Source: Symbiodinium natans (taxonomy: Eukaryota > Sar > Dinophyceae > Suessiales > Symbiodiniaceae). Taken from it: 47,500 bases of DNA. Both the position numbers and the translations under genes were made by a program. The number at the start of each line of letters is the position of its first letter. Within the stretch, counting starts at the first letter, position 1. This document shows positions 47,392 through 47,500 of the stretch, piece after piece. Location of the stretch: positions 1,055,001 through 1,102,500 of the forward strand of contig CAJNDS010002079.1 of assembly GCA_905221605.1 (NCBI GenBank), read 5' to 3'. The notes under the pieces were generated by a model that saw only the letters and a program-made list of their open reading frames with translations, had not been told where the DNA came from and ran no database searches.

Positions 47392-47500
47392 CTGAATTAA
47401 ACAAAGTGGCCACGCACCCGTAATGCCTATGATTGCCCAACATCGAAGCCACAAGGATGCTCCAGGGCTAGTCTGGGAACGAATATTCTCAGAGACTTCT

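Noticed and set aside
46882-47355. 157-codon plus-strand frame
   Set aside because: Antisense to two minus-strand exons that have pyrimidine tracts and correct splice borders.
1-47500. Window as a true chromosome end or subtelomere
   Set aside because: Arrays face both ways, are short, are spread over the whole 47 kb and lie between exons of one gene; no terminal array is present.

Overview
This looks like dinoflagellate nuclear DNA. Four things point there. (1) The dominant repeat is the TTTAGGG/CCCTAAA telomere-type heptamer. (2) The coding signal is cut into many tiny exons that all read on the minus strand. (3) The exon 3' ends are followed by GT, GC or GA, and the AG acceptors are usually followed by G. 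Mixed GT/GC/GA donors and an AGG acceptor preference are established features of dinoflagellate genes. (4) The exon codons are rich in G/C at third positions. No rRNA, tRNA, bacterial operon, CRISPR array or complete intronless gene was seen. Almost every long open reading frame is a by-product of simple repeats.

Main result: the short unique islands between the telomere-like arrays, read on the minus strand, are exons. By hand I placed 60 candidate exons of 18-195 nt (about 3.2 kb, close to 7% of the window). Each has an AG before it and a GT/GC/GA after it, and nearly all neighbouring pairs agree in codon phase. They run from 47391 down to 134, so the window is probably one very large partial gene, or at most a few same-strand genes. 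Its 3' part (12.7-0.1 kb) encodes an SGNH/GDSL-type hydrolase-like domain: block I GDS near 11.54 kb and GGND near 5.31 kb. The expected C-terminal Asp-His motif would lie beyond the left edge. The middle part has an exon with three hydrophobic stretches (33.8-34.0 kb), a short Cys cluster (33.4 kb) and a beta-rich GDLIATVVLEGSSD...QAGDFYAI segment (16.6-15.75 kb) that recalls cupin or cNMP-binding folds. The 5' part (47-35 kb) is not recognised. Two joins are unresolved: between about 46.2 and 47.1 kb, and between about 36.7 and 38.1 kb.

Introns: nearly every intron carries one or more CCCTAAA or TTTAGGG arrays in either orientation, from perfect runs of 10-20 units to decayed tracts of several hundred bases. 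Several families of short inverted-repeat elements (MITE-like, about 90-340 bp) recur. In at least four copies a telomere-type array sits inside the element, which shows insertion of telomeric sequence at internal sites. One AT-rich intron (27.8-30.0 kb) lacks telomere arrays and holds a decayed 21-bp tandem repeat followed by four copies of a 236-255 bp unit with GAATTC-rich palindromes. Microsatellites (CT, GA, CA, TA, poly-C/G) and a 0.7 kb GGGAGA-type purine tract at 37.2-37.9 kb fill other introns.

All exon borders were placed by eye from splice dinucleotides, codon phase and protein-likeness. Individual borders may shift, but the agreement across many junctions makes the overall model strong.
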